Below, one piece after another: positions 27,977 to 36,682 of a stretch of 64,000 bases of DNA. This stretch comes from BQJU01 sp965229635 (GTDB lineage Bacteria > Bacteroidota > Bacteroidia > Chitinophagales > Saprospiraceae): contig OZ245894.1 in assembly GCA_965229635.1 (NCBI GenBank), forward strand, positions 8,432,001-8,496,000, read 5' to 3'. A program made the translations under genes and the position numbers. The first letter of the stretch is position 1; each line of letters starts with the position of its first letter. The notes below the pieces were generated by a model, which ran no database searches, had not been told where the DNA came from, and worked only from the letters and a program-made list of their open reading frames with translations.

Positions 27977-28030
27977 AGGTTTTAGGATTTGGGAATTAGG
28001 TTTTAGGATTTGGGAATTAGGTTTTAGGGG
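27977..28030. repeat. short tandem repeat (21-bp unit, about 2.5 copies)
   Basis: The unit AGGTTTTAGGATTTGGGAATT starts at 27977 and 27998, with a partial third at 28019. The same letters occur singly after genes at about 3193 and 5650. It lies in the 301-base gap (27956-28256) between divergent genes, which otherwise holds only a promoter-like motif. Confidence 0.7.
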
Positions 28031-28208
28031 TTAGCAAGATACTTATTTTCCTGTGGAATGCCAGCTTCAGGTTTCTTATGCTCCCGCAAATGGGCCTGCA
28101 CTGACAAAAACGTCGCATTTTCTGCCACAAACAGCCCATTTTACTGGGTTTGCGACAAATTTTAAAATCAACGCGACAATTCTAAAAACATGCCTTTGGC
28201 TCTGAACA

Positions 28209-28216
28209 TACCTTTG
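28209..28216 (+). promoter_or_regulatory. possible -7 element of the NTF2-like gene
   Basis: TACCTTTG fits TAnnTTTG, 41 bases before the ATG at 28257. A -33 TTG is not at the usual spacing. Confidence 0.4.
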
Positions 28217-28256
28217 TATCATCAATTATTTCACACACAAAATTAAAACCCAAAAA

Positions 28257-28796
28257 ATGAAAAAGTTCATTCCATTCATCGCGCTGTCAATGGCAGCGAC
28301 CCAGGCAACCTTTGCCCAAACTACAAATGATACACAGGCCATCCAGCAGGTGGTAAAAACCATGAGCCAAAGCTGGTCCTCAGCCGATGGTGCAGGATTT
28401 GCCAGTGTCTTTGCCGACCAGCACGATTACATCGTGTGGAACGGCTTCTATTTCCGGGAGATCAATCCGGAGATGAATGCCGCCAGCCACAACGGCATTT
28501 TTAATTCCATTTATAAGGATACGGATGCTCATTTCACCCTCGACAAGGTCAAATTTATCCGCGAAGACCTAGCCTTGATCCATGTGCTTGGTGCCATCAG
28601 CAAAAAGACCGAAGGCCGGCCGCAAGATCCACAGGTCTTATTTACTGCAATAGTAGAAAAAATGGAAGGCGCCTGGAAAATCATCTCCTTCCACAACCTC
28701 GATCTGAAGGTCTTCACCGACGAGATGATCCGCAAAAATGCCCCCATGCCACCGCAGGTGATGTACGCCAGCTGGTATGCCGAGGCGGGAAAATAG
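28257..28796 (+). CDS. secreted SgcJ/EcaC-type NTF2-like protein
   Basis: 179 residues: signal peptide (ending about residue 20, 'ATQATFAQ') and an NTF2/SnoaL-like domain ('QQVVKTMSQSWSSADGAGF', 'LDKVKFIREDLALIHVLGAI', 'WKIISFHNLDLKVF'). The SgcJ/EcaC family has an open cavity that may bind a small molecule, but enzymatic activity is not established for most members. The gene is followed by a strong hairpin and then by the ScyD/ScyE gene on the same strand. Confidence 0.85.
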   Translation: MKKFIPFIALSMAATQATFAQTTNDTQAIQQVVKTMSQSWSSADGAGFASVFADQHDYIVWNGFYFREINPEMNAASHNGIFNSIYKDTDAHFTLDKVKFIREDLALIHVLGAISKKTEGRPQDPQVLFTAIVEKMEGAWKIISFHNLDLKVFTDEMIRKNAPMPPQVMYASWYAEAGK

Positions 28797-28871
28797 TTTT
28801 CCAAAAATGCTTGTTGGTGCCACCAAATTTCTGTGGCAATACACTAATTGATGATTAACCAACTTTTTGCA

Positions 28872-28909
28872 TTGGGGCAGACCGGTAAAAAATGGCCGGT
28901 TTGTCCCAA
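28872..28909 (+). terminator. hairpin between the NTF2-like and ScyD/ScyE genes
   Basis: A 14-bp stem (28872-28885 with 28896-28909, two G-U pairs) and a 10-base A-rich loop. Strong structure, no following U tract. Confidence 0.55.
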
Positions 28910-28948
28910 CAATACAACCTTTATCAATCACAAAAAATCAAAGTTCTT

Positions 28949-30256
28949 ATGTTTCAAAAATTGTACACCTTATTAGCCATTTCATTGACCATTTCTTTTG
29001 TTCAGGCGCAGGACATCATTCCCGTAGCCTTTGACCTGAAAGCCCCCATTGACGTCACCGCCGATGCCGATGGCAACCTCTGGATTACCGAATCGGGTAC
29101 GGGCTTTAATGACGGACAGGTGGTGCGCCTCAATACGGCCGATCAAAGCCTGGATACTATTATCAGTGGACTGCCTTCCTACTTCGACTTTATGAGCGAG
29201 GAACTGCAAGGCCCGCTCAGCGCCCGCATGATGGCCGATGGCCGCATCTTTGTCAATCAGGGCGCTGGGATTGATACGGCTTCTGCCTCCATCATCGAGT
29301 TTCACATTGATGATTACAATACCAATGGCACCCTGTCGGTCTCTGATTATCGCTCCATCGTCAAAGAAGGCGAATGGGTACTGGCCAATGGCTACGCCGA
29401 GAGTAACCCCTATTCGTTTGTCTTTGACGAAAACGGCAATTATATCATCGCCGATGCAGCGGCCAATGCCATTGTCAAATACGACGTTTCTACCCAGAGC
29501 TTTTCGGTGATTGCCGACATGCCTTCTTTTCAAAACCCACTGCCATTTGGACCTCCGTTTATCGAACCGGTGCCTACCAAGATCTTGACGCATCCCGATG
29601 GCGGCTGGCTGGTGTCTACCCTGACCGGCTTCCCATTTGTGGATGGTGTTTCCAAGGTCTACCACGTACATACTGATGGTTCGATGAGCATTTACGCCGA
29701 AGGATTGACGCTGGTCACCGATATGGAATTTGATCCTAATGATGACCAATTGATCGTGCAGCAGTTTGCCAAATTTGGGGAGGTGGATTCCTCGTTGACT
29801 TTCATCTTTGGCAGTGCACAAGCCATCAAGATTGATACCGAAGGTAATCTGGATACGCTGCTGTCGGGTTACGGTCCAAGCCCGGGCATGACCATTGCTG
29901 CGGATGGCTCCCTTTACATGACGCACTTGTTTTTGGGGCAATTGCTCCGCGCCGAAGGGCTGCTGACGGATACCGATCACCCCATCATTTCAACGGAAGG
30001 TATTGACCTTTTTCCAAACCCCAATAACGGCGCATTCACGGTCGCATTGGATTTGCCACAAGCAAGCCCTCTATCCTACCAGTTGTTGAACCTGCAAGGC
30101 CAGGTGATGGCTTCCGGCCAGTTGGGCGATTTTGGCTCCGGCCAACAGCAAATTCCGTTTGGTTTCACCGGTTTGAATTTGCCTTCCGGCCAATATTACT
30201 TACAGATTAGGGCCAGTAAGCAGTGGTTTACCACCTCAATCATCAAGAATAACTAG
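28949..30256 (+). CDS. ScyD/ScyE family protein with T9SS type A sorting domain
   Basis: 435 residues from the ATG at 28949, which opens a signal peptide (MFQKLYTLLAISLTISFVQAQ). The body is a beta-propeller of the ScyD/ScyE type ('DVTADADGNLWITESGTG', 'HPDGGWLVSTLTG', 'EFDPNDDQLIVQQF'). The last about 75 residues are a type A T9SS sorting domain, with 'DLFPNPNNGAFTVAL' and 'GLNLPSGQYYLQIRASK', so the protein should cross the outer membrane and be attached or released. ScyD/ScyE homologs in cyanobacteria belong to the scytonemin cluster; here no other scy genes are visible, so only the fold is implied. Confidence 0.85.
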   Translation: MFQKLYTLLAISLTISFVQAQDIIPVAFDLKAPIDVTADADGNLWITESGTGFNDGQVVRLNTADQSLDTIISGLPSYFDFMSEELQGPLSARMMADGRIFVNQGAGIDTASASIIEFHIDDYNTNGTLSVSDYRSIVKEGEWVLANGYAESNPYSFVFDENGNYIIADAAANAIVKYDVSTQSFSVIADMPSFQNPLPFGPPFIEPVPTKILTHPDGGWLVSTLTGFPFVDGVSKVYHVHTDGSMSIYAEGLTLVTDMEFDPNDDQLIVQQFAKFGEVDSSLTFIFGSAQAIKIDTEGNLDTLLSGYGPSPGMTIAADGSLYMTHLFLGQLLRAEGLLTDTDHPIISTEGIDLFPNPNNGAFTVALDLPQASPLSYQLLNLQGQVMASGQLGDFGSGQQQIPFGFTGLNLPSGQYYLQIRASKQWFTTSIIKNN

Positions 30257-30275
30257 AACCTTTTGTAAATTTAGC

Positions 30276-30307
30276 GTAGTGACGGAGCGTAATGTCTCCG
30301 TCGCTAC
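30276..30307 (+). terminator. hairpin between the ScyD/ScyE gene and the hybrid kinase gene
   Basis: The 12-bp stem GTAGTGACGGAG/CTCCGTCGCTAC (one G-U pair, 8-base loop) lies just after the stop. Similar GTAG..ACGGAG palindromes occur between genes in many Bacteroidota, so it may be a REP-like element serving as a terminator. Confidence 0.5.
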
Positions 30308-30332
30308 TGCCCCCGGAACGAAAACCGACACC

Positions 30333-33182
30333 ATGAAATACCTGCTCCCTATCCACTTCGCTTTTTTGCTGATGGTATGCCTTTCGGCAAATGCTTCCGC
30401 CCAGTCAAAGGCAGTCATGGACACCACCAACTGGTATCTTCTGAAAGATGACTATCCCGCTCAGTCATTGCAGGAAAAGACATGGATGTTTGTCGACGAA
30501 AATAAAGAATGGACCATCGAGCGGTTATTGGCCGAAGAGCCGGTAACCCCCTTTCATGCCATTCAGCAAACCCGTATCGAAATGGATCCAGGTGGACAGG
30601 TCGTGTGGCTAAAAACCACCGTGCATGCCAAAATAGATTTAGAAAAATGGTGGTTGATTTTAAAAAGAGATAACCCGAGGCAGGAATACCTGACCGCCTA
30701 TGATTACTCTGATCTTTATTTCACCCAAAATGGTCAGTTGCTCCGCCATGCCAAAGCCGGCCTCTATTATCCCGCCTCCGAAAAAGATATTGCTGAGCCG
30801 GTTACCGTAACCCGATTTTGGGCCAGCTTTCAGAAAGGAGAAACCTTCGATCTCTACGTACGCATCGACGATCGGGCAGATATATTTCCCATCATTGAAC
30901 TACGAAATCCCTCTTTTCCGATCCCCTCCTATATGGAAGATCAATATGCGGGTGTCGTCATCTTAAGTTATTTTTCATTTATCCTGGGCATTTACATTCT
31001 GGTCTTCTTCTTTCACACCTGGGATCGCTCCTATTTGTATTTTTTTGGCATGATGTGCTGCTATTTTTTGCTCTATCAAGTCTTACACCCCGACCTGCGC
31101 TTTATCAGCTGGTTTATTCCCGAGCACCCCGAATGGACTAACTCCGCCTGGGTCATCATCACCTCAGGGTCCTATATTTTTTTCCTCGAATTTGGCCGAA
31201 CCTATGCCAATTTAAGAACAAAATATCCGCGCTTAAACAGACTAATGGGCTGGAGTACTCTCGCCTTGATCTTTTTTCTGGTAATGCGACTCATTCCCCG
31301 CTGGGTGAGTCCGGCATTCTATGACTTCATCAACGGTCCATTCCTGAGTGTATTTTTATTGATCCCCTTAATCATCACCATACGGCTGGCCTTCGTCAAT
31401 GATCGGCTGGTACGGCACTTCGTCGTGGCCGGAGCCTGGCTGTTTCTATTTTCGGCCACGGGTTTATTGTGGGAAAGGGGCATCATTCCTTTTTTCGACT
31501 TCCCCAACCCCTGGATCGTGGCCCAAAGTGGGTTTATGGTGATTGCAGCCCTGGCCATTGCTTATAAACTTCAGATCAGCGAACGAGCTAAATCCGAGGT
31601 GGAAAAAGTGAAGGAAATCGATTCCATCAAATCCCGTTTTTTTGCGAATATTTCCCACGAATTCCGCACACCGCTGTCCCTCATCCTTGGGCCAATCAAC
31701 CAGTCCCTGGAAGCCATTCCCGCCAGTGAGGCGATTGAAGACAATACCGAAGTACCCGTCAAAGGCAAACACCTCAACGTGATGAAGCGCAATGCCCTGC
31801 GCCTGGAAAACCTGGTCAATCAAATTCTGGATTTATCCAAACTGGATCAGGGTAAGATGAAGTTGCAGGTTGCCGAAGGGGACGTTATCCAGTTTCTACG
31901 CGCCATGGTGTTCTCTTTTGAAAGTCTGGCCGAACGCAAACACATCCATTACCGCACCCACTTTCCACAATCGGTTTCAGGCACCTGTTTTGACCAGGAC
32001 AAACTGGAAAAGATCGTGGTCAATCTATTATCGAATGCCTTCAAATTCACTCCGGAGCACGGCGAAGTGTCGGTAGGGGTAGAACTCAACGAAAGAATGC
32101 TCAAAATCACCATTGCCGACAGCGGAAATGGCATGGATGCCGCCGAGGTGGCCAAGATTTTTGACCGCTTTTACCAGGTAGAAGGCACCAGCGATCAGGG
32201 TACGGGCATCGGCCTTTCTCTGGTCAAAGAACTGGTGGAGTTGCACCGCGGCCAAATTAGTGTAGACAGCACCGAAGGCACCGGAACCACCTTCAAGGTA
32301 AGTCTGCCGTACCGCGCCACTGATTTTCAGCCGGGCGAGCTGGTGGCTGCTTCCGCAGAAACCCATACCAAAGCGCTGGACATGTCCCATTCCATTGCCG
32401 TAGAGCAGGAAACCGTCATGGAAAACGGCACCCATGAAGACTGCCCCATCGTACTCATCGTAGAAGACAATCCCGACTTGCGTCAATACATCGCCGAGCA
32501 GCTGCAAAAAGACTTCCAGTTGCTGACCGCCAAGGACGGCAAGGAAGGCCTGAAGATTGCCGAAGCCAAACTCCCCGACCTGATCATCAGCGATGTGATG
32601 ATGCCCAAAATGAATGGCCTGGAACTGTGCGATGCCATCAAAACCAATATCAAAACCAGCCATATTCCCGTCATCCTGCTCACCGCCAAAGCCGGGCAAG
32701 ACGCCAAAATCGAAGGCCTTAAAACCGGCGCCGATGACTACCTCACCAAACCCTTCGACGGGCGGGAACTGCTGACCCGCGCCCACAACCTGATCTCGCA
32801 ACGCGCCGCCCTGCGCGAAAAATTTGCCGGCGAGCTCAAAGTCCGCCCCACGGCCGTTTCCCTCAATTCCATGGATGAGCAATTCATCCAGCACGTGATG
32901 ACCGAAATCGAAAAAAACATGGGCAATGAATACTACTCCGTCGAAGAAATGGCCGGTAACATCGGCTTCAGTCGCTCCCAACTGCACCGCAAGCTCAAAG
33001 GCATCATCGGCAAATCCCCCAACCAGCTGATCCGCGAATTCCGCCTCACCCGCGCCAAGGAATTGCTGGAGCAAAAAAGCGCCACGGTCTCGGAGATTGC
33101 CTTTGAAGTGGGGTACTCCAATCTGTCGTATTTTTCGAAAAGTTATAAGGAAGCGTTTGGGATATCGCCTAGTGAGGTGTGA
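30333..33182 (+). CDS. 7TM-DISM hybrid histidine kinase/response regulator with AraC output
   Basis: 949 residues from the ATG at 30333; the longer GTG frame overlaps the hairpin and is not chosen. Order: signal peptide, periplasmic 7TMR-DISMED2-like sensor (about 30-190), seven transmembrane helices (about 205-415), HisKA with phospho-acceptor His442 (NISHEFRTPL), HATPase (NLLSNAFKF, GTGIGLS), receiver with Asp754 (ISDVMMP), and an AraC-type DNA-binding domain ('EMAGNIGFSRSQLHRKL', 'AFEVGYSNLSYFSKSYKEAF'). It can sense an external ligand and regulate transcription in one polypeptide. It is a single gene followed by a hairpin, so its target genes are not evident. Confidence 0.92.
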   Translation: MKYLLPIHFAFLLMVCLSANASAQSKAVMDTTNWYLLKDDYPAQSLQEKTWMFVDENKEWTIERLLAEEPVTPFHAIQQTRIEMDPGGQVVWLKTTVHAKIDLEKWWLILKRDNPRQEYLTAYDYSDLYFTQNGQLLRHAKAGLYYPASEKDIAEPVTVTRFWASFQKGETFDLYVRIDDRADIFPIIELRNPSFPIPSYMEDQYAGVVILSYFSFILGIYILVFFFHTWDRSYLYFFGMMCCYFLLYQVLHPDLRFISWFIPEHPEWTNSAWVIITSGSYIFFLEFGRTYANLRTKYPRLNRLMGWSTLALIFFLVMRLIPRWVSPAFYDFINGPFLSVFLLIPLIITIRLAFVNDRLVRHFVVAGAWLFLFSATGLLWERGIIPFFDFPNPWIVAQSGFMVIAALAIAYKLQISERAKSEVEKVKEIDSIKSRFFANISHEFRTPLSLILGPINQSLEAIPASEAIEDNTEVPVKGKHLNVMKRNALRLENLVNQILDLSKLDQGKMKLQVAEGDVIQFLRAMVFSFESLAERKHIHYRTHFPQSVSGTCFDQDKLEKIVVNLLSNAFKFTPEHGEVSVGVELNERMLKITIADSGNGMDAAEVAKIFDRFYQVEGTSDQGTGIGLSLVKELVELHRGQISVDSTEGTGTTFKVSLPYRATDFQPGELVAASAETHTKALDMSHSIAVEQETVMENGTHEDCPIVLIVEDNPDLRQYIAEQLQKDFQLLTAKDGKEGLKIAEAKLPDLIISDVMMPKMNGLELCDAIKTNIKTSHIPVILLTAKAGQDAKIEGLKTGADDYLTKPFDGRELLTRAHNLISQRAALREKFAGELKVRPTAVSLNSMDEQFIQHVMTEIEKNMGNEYYSVEEMAGNIGFSRSQLHRKLKGIIGKSPNQLIREFRLTRAKELLEQKSATVSEIAFEVGYSNLSYFSKSYKEAFGISPSEV

Positions 33183-33314
33183 TGGGGGGAGGTTAGGTCT
33201 TGGTCTTTTTGGGATGATTGTTAGCAGGCGTTTTTCAGGTAATTGGGAAGGATTGTTGGGTTGGAAGGAATGGAAGAAGTGCGGGCTAGTTATGGTTCCG
33301 ATCATTTGGGGTAG

Positions 33315-33345
33315 TTAGAAAAAAATCCGGATGGATTTTTTCTAA
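33315..33345 (+). terminator. hairpin downstream of the hybrid kinase gene
   Basis: TTAGAAAAAAATCC (33315-33328) pairs with GGATTTTTTCTAA (33333-33345) apart from one bulged A, with a 4-base loop. Good candidate for a terminator, 133 bases after the stop. Confidence 0.55.
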
Positions 33346-33373
33346 GCATCTTTTGTGTTCTTTTGTTGCTTTC

Positions 33374-33419
33374 CCCGACCCTACGGGTTTCCCTTCGGCG
33401 GGACTGAAGTGTGGTTCAA
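33374..33419 (+). repeat. dispersed repeat family A, copy 2
   Basis: Inverted copy of 2139-2185; it contains CTTCGGCGGGACTGAAGTGT, compared with one base changed in the other copy. Confidence 0.7.
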
Positions 33420-33689
33420 ACTCTAAATCGCCGAACAGGCGATTCCATTTGCGTCTTGGTTCTTTTCGTAAGGAACAATCGGCACGCGAGGCGCAAAGGA
33501 CGCGGAGGCGTTTTTCAGAAACCTGGCGGTTTTTTCAAAGGTGCAGACAAGATGTTGACCTTTTTGGAGAAATCGGATATTAACGATTCATCCTATCCTT
33601 CCATTTAATCCAAATTACACTTAAAGGTTGGAGAAATGCCCCTAAGTTTGGGATAAGATGCATAAAGTATTGGATTTTGGCCTAATAGA

Positions 33690-33945
33690 ATATGCCTCCG
33701 GCGGCTTCTTTTCCTTGATGAAAATAAGCAAAAATCAAGGCTGTACCTGGTTCTTAACGCTGCGATGACATCCAAAAGCCTAAACGGCAAAAACTCGCCT
33801 TTTTGTGCTGATTTTCAGGCTTGATTGCAGGAACTATTCATCATTTTCTTCCACTTGAACTAATGTATTGGCTCAAACAGTTTGCCCTTTTTAACGGCTT
33901 TTGAATGCCCTCTCGCTAAACCAGCTAAGGCCGATGGGGCCGTCT
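33690..33945 (-). repeat. dispersed repeat family B, copy 1 (inverted partner of 47487-47735)
   Basis: Collinear blocks shared with the plus-strand copy at 47.5 kb, including CATCGGCCTTAGCTGGTTTA, TGTTTGAGCC, GGCGAGTTTTTGCCGTTTAG and CGCAGCGTTAAGAACCAGGT (given in the orientation of the 47-kb copy). The blocks are separated by diverged stretches. A minus-strand ORF here starting 'MPFRLLDVIAALRTRYSL' has a plus-strand counterpart at 47646, showing that both are repeat sequence, not genes. Confidence 0.75.
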
Positions 33946-34086
33946 GTAGTAAAATAGGGGGCCGTTTTATGGATGAACCTCATCAAAGACCAGCCGATTA
34001 ATGATCTCTACTTTCATTTTCAGAAGTAATGTTTTTTCCGATTGGAGTGATAAGTCTTATCTTGCGCTGATAGGAAGCAAACCATC

Positions 34087-34725
34087 ATGGACCAGGAAAC
34101 CGCCAAATACATCTTCCAGTACTTTTCCAACCTCTTGACCGATCAGGAGAAAATGGCCATCAAGCATACTCTCTCGATGGACAAGCTGCGGGATTCCAGC
34201 AATACCAACCTGACAAGCATCTACAAAGCCAAAGGCTGGATCACCGATGACCAAACCGTTCTGGACTTATTGAAAGACGGTCCTGAAGCATTTGAAATGA
34301 CGGCAGCAAAGCGAATTCTGGCGGAAGCTCCGGATAAAATCTTCTTTAACTTCTGCCTAAAATGTGACCAACTCGCCAGAACACCCTACGCCCGTCAATG
34401 CCGCCATTGTGGCCACAGCTGGCACGATATGGTGGTGGCTCAGTTTAAGCTTCATCAAGCCTTTCAGATTACCAATAGCCATTTCTTTCTCGCCGGCGAA
34501 ATTGTAAAAGGACAGGTCAGTCAAGGCAATTATATTGACCTGACCATGCTCAAACTCAATAGAAGGCCCAAGATTGTGGCTATTTCACAGGTACTCAAGA
34601 AAAAGGATAGGAAGGCTACAGAAGAGATAGCACTTGGCATTGAAGAGGTGAATGATGAGGAACGGGCTTATTTGAAGAAGTTGGGGGCGTTTGGGACGGC
34701 GTTGGATGTTTTGCGGGGGAGGTGA
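34087..34725 (+). CDS. zinc-ribbon protein of unknown function
   Basis: 212 residues. Residues 1-90 are helical; at about 93-116 there is a C-x2-C...C-x2-C zinc ribbon (NFCLKCDQ...QCRHCGHSWH). The C-terminal half ('FFLAGEIVKGQVSQGNYIDL') has the look of an EF-Tu domain-2-like beta barrel, but that is a guess from pattern. Soluble, no signal. It is the first gene inside the accessory island but its composition is closer to core genes. Function unknown. Confidence 0.65.
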   Translation: MDQETAKYIFQYFSNLLTDQEKMAIKHTLSMDKLRDSSNTNLTSIYKAKGWITDDQTVLDLLKDGPEAFEMTAAKRILAEAPDKIFFNFCLKCDQLARTPYARQCRHCGHSWHDMVVAQFKLHQAFQITNSHFFLAGEIVKGQVSQGNYIDLTMLKLNRRPKIVAISQVLKKKDRKATEEIALGIEEVNDEERAYLKKLGAFGTALDVLRGR

Positions 34726-34797
34726 GGGTTGGAGGGATTATATATATTTCTTATCTTTGAAATAGTAGTATATGGTAACCTCCAAAAAAAAAACGCA

Positions 34798-35052
34798 ATG
34801 TTTAAATTTAATTCTAACATAGAAAACCTTTTCAAAGAGATCAGTAGAACAATCCGAAGAAGACATGCACATGTTCATGAGTCATGTAAAGCCAAAATGG
34901 GTGATGAATACGGGTATTTAGGCTACAGTTCTTTTACGTGGTCAAAAGTTTGGTTTGATACGAAGGACGAATCCAGGACCCTCCATAACAACCTAAAAAG
35001 ATCTACTGCAAAGAAGAAATATGAAGAGCTCAAGAAAAAGTATGGGGTTTAA
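34798..35052 (+). CDS. small basic protein of unknown function
   Basis: 84 residues from the ATG at 34798 (MFKFNSNIENL); an ORF start at 34729 would overlap an AT-rich segment and is not chosen. Basic, with a Lys/Arg-rich C terminus (RSTAKKKYEELKKKYGV). No family recognised and no signal peptide. It lies 72 bases after the zinc-ribbon gene. Confidence 0.5.
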   Translation: MFKFNSNIENLFKEISRTIRRRHAHVHESCKAKMGDEYGYLGYSSFTWSKVWFDTKDESRTLHNNLKRSTAKKKYEELKKKYGV

Positions 35053-35345
35053 ACAGTTGTTCTTTCTTTCACGTGGAAGGTTACAGCTTTGATTATAACT
35101 TAGTATTTTCTTTGATCTAAAAAAATGTTAGAAATAAGAAGAGAAATTATTAAAAAATCGAATAGCTGACTCTATTCTTCATTGAATAGAGAGGCTGTTG
35201 CATAAAAGCAAGTGAAAGGTTGTTAGTTTTTTACAATTCAGATTTCTAAAGGAACCAGAAGAATTCACACTAGATCAGTATTTGGCGTATTATAACGTTT
35301 AAAACGTGCTAAGGTCAAAATTTCATAACTTAGACTAAAACAATA
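35053..35345. other. AT-rich gap with a stem-loop and an IS-end-like motif
   Basis: 293 bases with no gene. An 8-bp stem-loop, CTCTATTC (35170-35177)/GAATAGAG (35184-35191), is followed by GAGGCTGTTGCATAAAAG, which resembles terminal sequences of some IS elements. No transposase fragment is attached. Confidence 0.35.
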
Positions 35346-36176
35346 ATGAATAAACCTAAGTACTTGTATTTTTCTTGGACATTGATTCCCATATTCCTAA
35401 TAATTGCTTGTACTCCAATACAAGGACAAAACCCATGGATTCCTGGAGTTTTAGAGGCTAAAGAAAGAAGCCAAAATAAAAGAAGAAAACAAGAGCAAGA
35501 ATGGATCGAATTTAGAAAGGAAATACGGTCTGACGTTGCCAAGATTGAGTTTGGTGATTTTTCTAATTCACTGGCAGATGTTAGCTTACTAGGTGAAGCT
35601 ATAGAGAACGCTCTTTGTTCTTCAGATTTACATCAAATAATGCCCTATTTATTGCCTGAACAAGTTTACGCAGAAAGAATCATATACGGTCAAAATAGAG
35701 ATAAGGTTATTGAATCATACAAAGAAGAATACTATCTGGCCCATGGTACAGACGTTTCCTATAACCTATATCCAATTTCTTACTTAAATAAAAGGTGTGG
35801 TAAATTTATTTCTGGAAACAAACTCAATAATGATGAATACCATCTTCTTTTCCGAAAAGATGACGTTGACAATTACTTTGAAATCGAAGAAGTGACTCTA
35901 TACTATTGTTATGTAGTAAAACGAAAATCCGAAGGAAATTGGTATATAGAGGATGTTTACCATTATTATATGCCAGCCTCCATTTATCTAATTAAACAGA
36001 TGGAGCTACATGCCATCAATGCAGAACATTTGAATACTTTTTTAATAACGCATCATTACTACAATAGTTTTTCAAAAGACCTTTTGAAAACTAGAGATAT
36101 TTTGGAGGGTAGGCCCAAAAACTCCAGGATCATGAAAGCCAGTATACTAGAGATCACAACTATCATGAACTTGTGA
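35346..36176 (+). CDS. secreted protein of unknown function (possible lipoprotein)
   Basis: 276 residues. The N-terminal hydrophobic stretch ends in 'IFLIIACTPIQGQ', so it is either a lipoprotein (Cys21) or a Sec-secreted protein. A charged segment with coiled-coil character follows ('AKERSQNKRRKQEQEWIEF'), then a mixed domain with several tyrosines ('EEVTLYYCYVVKRKSEGNW'). I recognise no family. It heads a run of plus-strand genes that all encode exported proteins and lead to the CHAT protease gene. Confidence 0.65.
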   Translation: MNKPKYLYFSWTLIPIFLIIACTPIQGQNPWIPGVLEAKERSQNKRRKQEQEWIEFRKEIRSDVAKIEFGDFSNSLADVSLLGEAIENALCSSDLHQIMPYLLPEQVYAERIIYGQNRDKVIESYKEEYYLAHGTDVSYNLYPISYLNKRCGKFISGNKLNNDEYHLLFRKDDVDNYFEIEEVTLYYCYVVKRKSEGNWYIEDVYHYYMPASIYLIKQMELHAINAEHLNTFLITHHYYNSFSKDLLKTRDILEGRPKNSRIMKASILEITTIMNL

Positions 36177-36457
36177 ATTTAATAAAGTGGTACAAAAAAA
36201 ACGACTTAGTCTTTTTCCATGAAATTGACAACCCTACGTTAAAGCTTATTCTTTCATTAGATGACCTAAGACTTGCAATCTTAATGGGTGAGGACATTGA
36301 GAATAAAGTTGAAGATTTCTATATTAATAACAATAAAAACATAGCTGCTCACCAAATGGCATTGAACATGTACAGAAGACTAGACGACAAACAGTTAGGA
36401 AAAAAATATGCAAAAATATTAAAAAGTCTCACTAAAGACAATAAATTAAAATATTAG
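36173..36457 (+). CDS. small protein of unknown function, possible 3' part of the previous gene
   Basis: 94 residues in a different frame, starting with a GTG that overlaps the TGA of the preceding gene (GTGA). It is soluble and helical ('ILSLDDLRLAILMGEDIENK'). It may be a separate translationally coupled gene, or the true C terminus of the upstream protein cut off by a frameshift near 36165. The sequence alone does not decide. Confidence 0.4.
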   Translation: MNLIKWYKKNDLVFFHEIDNPTLKLILSLDDLRLAILMGEDIENKVEDFYINNNKNIAAHQMALNMYRRLDDKQLGKKYAKILKSLTKDNKLKY

Positions 36458-36682
36458 CAGTCTCTTACTGCAATAATATAGCCACAACATTTTCTTTATT
36501 TCACTTTCCTTGCATGACGCTACAATGAGCCTTTGTCTACAAAAAAGAAACTAAAACAAATTCATAATTTTTTTAGATACAACGCTGTAGCTGAACCAAC
36601 CCAAATTGGTTAGAAGACTTATAGTATAATCCCTAAATTAAGAAAAAGTTTATTTCGCAAAAGTTTAAAGAATATCAAACAT

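Larger units (their letters stand above)
33183..34086. other. long non-coding region at the left edge of the accessory island
   Basis: 904 bases, no gene accepted. Contents left to right: hairpin (33315-33345), family A repeat copy (33374-33419), a sequence with GCGCAAAGGACGCGGAGGCG, then a roughly 250-bp family B repeat (33690-33945) that is inverted relative to its copy at 47.5-47.7 kb. The remaining bases to 34086 show nothing I can name. Confidence 0.6.

Noticed and set aside
28982..29980. 332-codon minus-strand ORF
   Set aside because: Antisense to the ScyD/ScyE gene, whose signal peptide, propeller and T9SS domain are clear.
32028..33305. 425-codon ORF on the minus strand, antisense to the hybrid kinase gene
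   Set aside because: Complements a well-supported kinase/receiver/AraC reading; composition is a shadow of the GC-rich third positions, and no family motif is seen.
33605..33790. 'MPFRLLDVIAALRTRYSL' ORF and its partner at 47646-47843
   Set aside because: Both are parts of the family B repeat with diverging continuations.
35185..35215. GAGGCTGTTGCATAAAAG as the end of an IS element
   Set aside because: No transposase, opposite end or target duplication nearby; kept only as a note.
36173..36457. Frameshifted continuation of the 35346 gene
   Set aside because: Not excluded, but GTGA overlap allows a separate gene; reported with low confidence instead.
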